Source: Pavlovales sp. CCMP2436
Taxonomy: Eukaryota; Haptophyta; Pavlovophyceae; Pavlovales
Direction of reading: 5' to 3'
NCBI GenBank assembly: GCA_026770615.1
Contig: MU631327.1
Span: forward strand, 328,452-344,969
Length of the DNA stretch: 16,518 nt
The notes under the pieces were generated by a model. It was not told the DNA's origin, ran no database searches, and saw nothing but the letters and a program-made list of their open reading frames with translations. A program made the position numbers and the translations under genes. This document shows positions 16,419 through 16,518 of this stretch, piece by piece (the first letter of the stretch is position 1; every line of letters starts with the position of its first letter).

Positions 16419-16518
16419 TCAAGCTGGCGTCTGACTGTTCTGAATGTTTTGCTGGTCTGAGCGCTGCGTCGCCCATTGCCTGCTGCGTGCCTTAGTCGGC
16501 TGCGCTGGCTTGGGCGCC
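16419..16518. other. GC-rich flanking host DNA
   Basis: The last 100 bases are GC-rich (CAAGCTGGCGTCTGACTG at the edge), in contrast to the AT-rich island. No gene is recognised. No duplicated target sequence matching the left edge was found. Confidence 0.6.

Overview
This window shows a eukaryotic chromosome segment in which a roughly 14.5-kb AT-rich island is embedded in GC-rich DNA carrying retrotransposon debris. The island is an endogenous, decaying double-jelly-roll DNA virus of the polinton-like virus (PLV)/virophage/Maverick grade. This rests on four parts found together: a double-jelly-roll type major capsid protein, a penton-type minor capsid protein, an A32/FtsK-HerA type packaging ATPase, and a GHSL-type lipase. 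The host cannot be named. A copia remnant and the virus type suggest a protist, alga or other microbial eukaryote.

Left to right: 1-426 is the 3' end of a Ty1/copia element (RNase H, then a purine tract), followed by a probable 3' LTR starting near 427. 800-1604 is a frameshifted relic with a CxxC-H-C knuckle, perhaps of a non-LTR retrotransposon. 1925-2248 holds two large near-perfect hairpins in opposite orientation. 2320-2700 is a headless reading frame. 2895-3164 is a small membrane plus IQ-motif protein. From 9598 leftwards to 3086 on the minus strand lies a very large broken fibre/adhesin locus: a coiled, repeat-rich shaft followed by about four LamG/concanavalin-like domains. A lipase (9605-10279, +) diverges from it.

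The structural module is on the minus strand, in transcription order: two small proteins (15531-15295, 15270-15121), a TA microsatellite, the major capsid protein (15020-13767), a degraded GIY-YIG endonuclease cassette between 29-bp direct repeats (13641-12850), the packaging ATPase (12824-12105), an unknown protein (12077-11682), a 26-bp minisatellite, another unknown protein (11572-11120) and the minor capsid protein (11070-10309). A charged coiled-coil protein (15530-15991, +) diverges from the module. At the right end are G/C-tract repeats and a headless minus-strand frame (16418-16272), which stops exactly where GC-rich DNA resumes at about 16419.

Almost every core gene carries one in-frame stop (TAG, TAA or TGA) in an otherwise open frame. 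The fibre and GIY-YIG genes also have frameshifts. No polymerase, helicase-primase, integrase or protease is visible, and both ends show truncated reading frames, so the copy looks dead and incomplete. Decay is the simplest explanation of the stops. One TAG sits opposite CAA in a paralogous repeat and one TGA sits opposite Trp, so stop-codon recoding deserves one formal test.
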